This document shows, one piece after another, positions 33,977-34,160 of a stretch of DNA of 34,160 bases. Position 1 is the first letter of the stretch. Every line of letters begins with the position of its first letter. The stretch spans positions 1 to 34,160 of the forward strand of contig MWYV01000012.1 in assembly GCA_002050435.1 (NCBI GenBank), in the 5' to 3' direction. The notes under the pieces were generated by a model that saw only the letters and a program-made list of their open reading frames with translations, made no database searches and was not told the DNA's origin. The DNA comes from Chitinophagales bacterium 33-2 (GTDB lineage Bacteria; Bacteroidota; Bacteroidia; Chitinophagales; Chitinophagaceae). A program made the position numbers and the translations under genes.

Positions 33977-34160
33977 GAAGAACGCTTGCACAATCAGATC
34001 GCATGAAGTTGCACCTGTTTTCATTTTTCGGTTCGCTCCCTTGCGCAATCATCCGAAGGTATCTGGTAAAAACAGACTGTTACGCATTGATTGCACTTGA
34101 ATTTTGCCTGCCCCCGAAGCGAAGCGCAGGAGGGGCTCCACCTTTTTTTTCAAGAAAAAA

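Larger units (their letters stand above)
33683..34160. other. Gene-free region at the window end
   Basis: This 478-nt stretch has no supportable coding frame and no tRNA or rRNA that I can see. It holds two inverted repeats (33762-33820 and 33914-33976), three copies of a GYRCAATCA 9-mer (33988, 34043, and inverted at 34088), and a GC-rich patch near 34107-34135 with GCCCC/GGGGC arms followed by a T-run at 34142-34150. Confidence 0.6.

Noticed and set aside
1..34160. CRISPR array, prophage, insertion sequence or toxin-antitoxin system
   Set aside because: I saw no regularly spaced direct repeats, no transposase or integrase and no phage structural genes; the only tandem repeat is the 217-bp unit in cysS.

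Overview
The window reads as ordinary chromosome from a Bacteroidota bacterium, most likely Chitinophagaceae or a close relative (inferred from protein character, not from a marker search). Support: a secreted protein with a type IX secretion C-terminal sorting domain, an S46 dipeptidyl-peptidase, DUF4369-type thioredoxin-like proteins, a DUF3667 protein, short-LID adenylate kinase, frequent TTG starts, and repeated TAnnTTTG (-7 type) promoter boxes just upstream of start codons.

Layout. 1-5.6 kb (+): adk, a DUF1569 protein, then phenylacetate catabolism genes paaZ, a crotonase-family gene and paaY, with an AlkA-like DNA glycosylase lying between the last two. 5.6-12.5 kb (+): a T9SS-exported protein, a terminator, obg with a small membrane protein, the S46 peptidase, a terminator, a beta-barrel-like protein and a dipeptide epimerase. 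12.5-19.6 kb (-): a small unknown gene, a second AlkA-like glycosylase, a broken cysS, an EEP-fold nuclease/phosphatase, two tandem rhomboid proteases and an RlmD-family rRNA methyltransferase. 19.7-23.2 kb (+): a thioredoxin-like protein and a two-domain parvulin PPIase, ending stop-to-stop against metF (-). 24.2-28.2 kb (+): lptB, a GH3-family gene overlapping a DUF3667 gene, and fabG. 28.3-32.8 kb (-): paaABCD-paaG-paaI plus a VTT-domain membrane protein. 33.0-33.7 kb (+): a small redoxin. 33.7-34.2 kb: no gene, but two inverted repeats and a recurring 9-mer.

How genes work together. PaaABC(D) epoxidises phenylacetyl-CoA, PaaG isomerises the epoxide to the oxepin, PaaZ opens the ring and oxidises the aldehyde, and PaaI/PaaY are thioesterases that release CoA from dead-end products. 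The pathway is split into two blocks about 23 kb apart and on opposite strands; paaE, paaF, paaH, paaJ and paaK are not in the window. The S46 peptidase and dipeptide epimerase suggest peptide and dipeptide use.

Main anomaly: cysS, normally essential, carries a base-perfect 217-bp tandem duplication that shifts the frame. Deleting one copy restores a normal 501-residue CysRS. An assembly error is the leading explanation, but a real recent duplication cannot be excluded from sequence alone. I did not find a convincing new multi-gene system; the most interesting biological lead is the alkylation-repair glycosylase embedded among genes of an epoxide-forming pathway.
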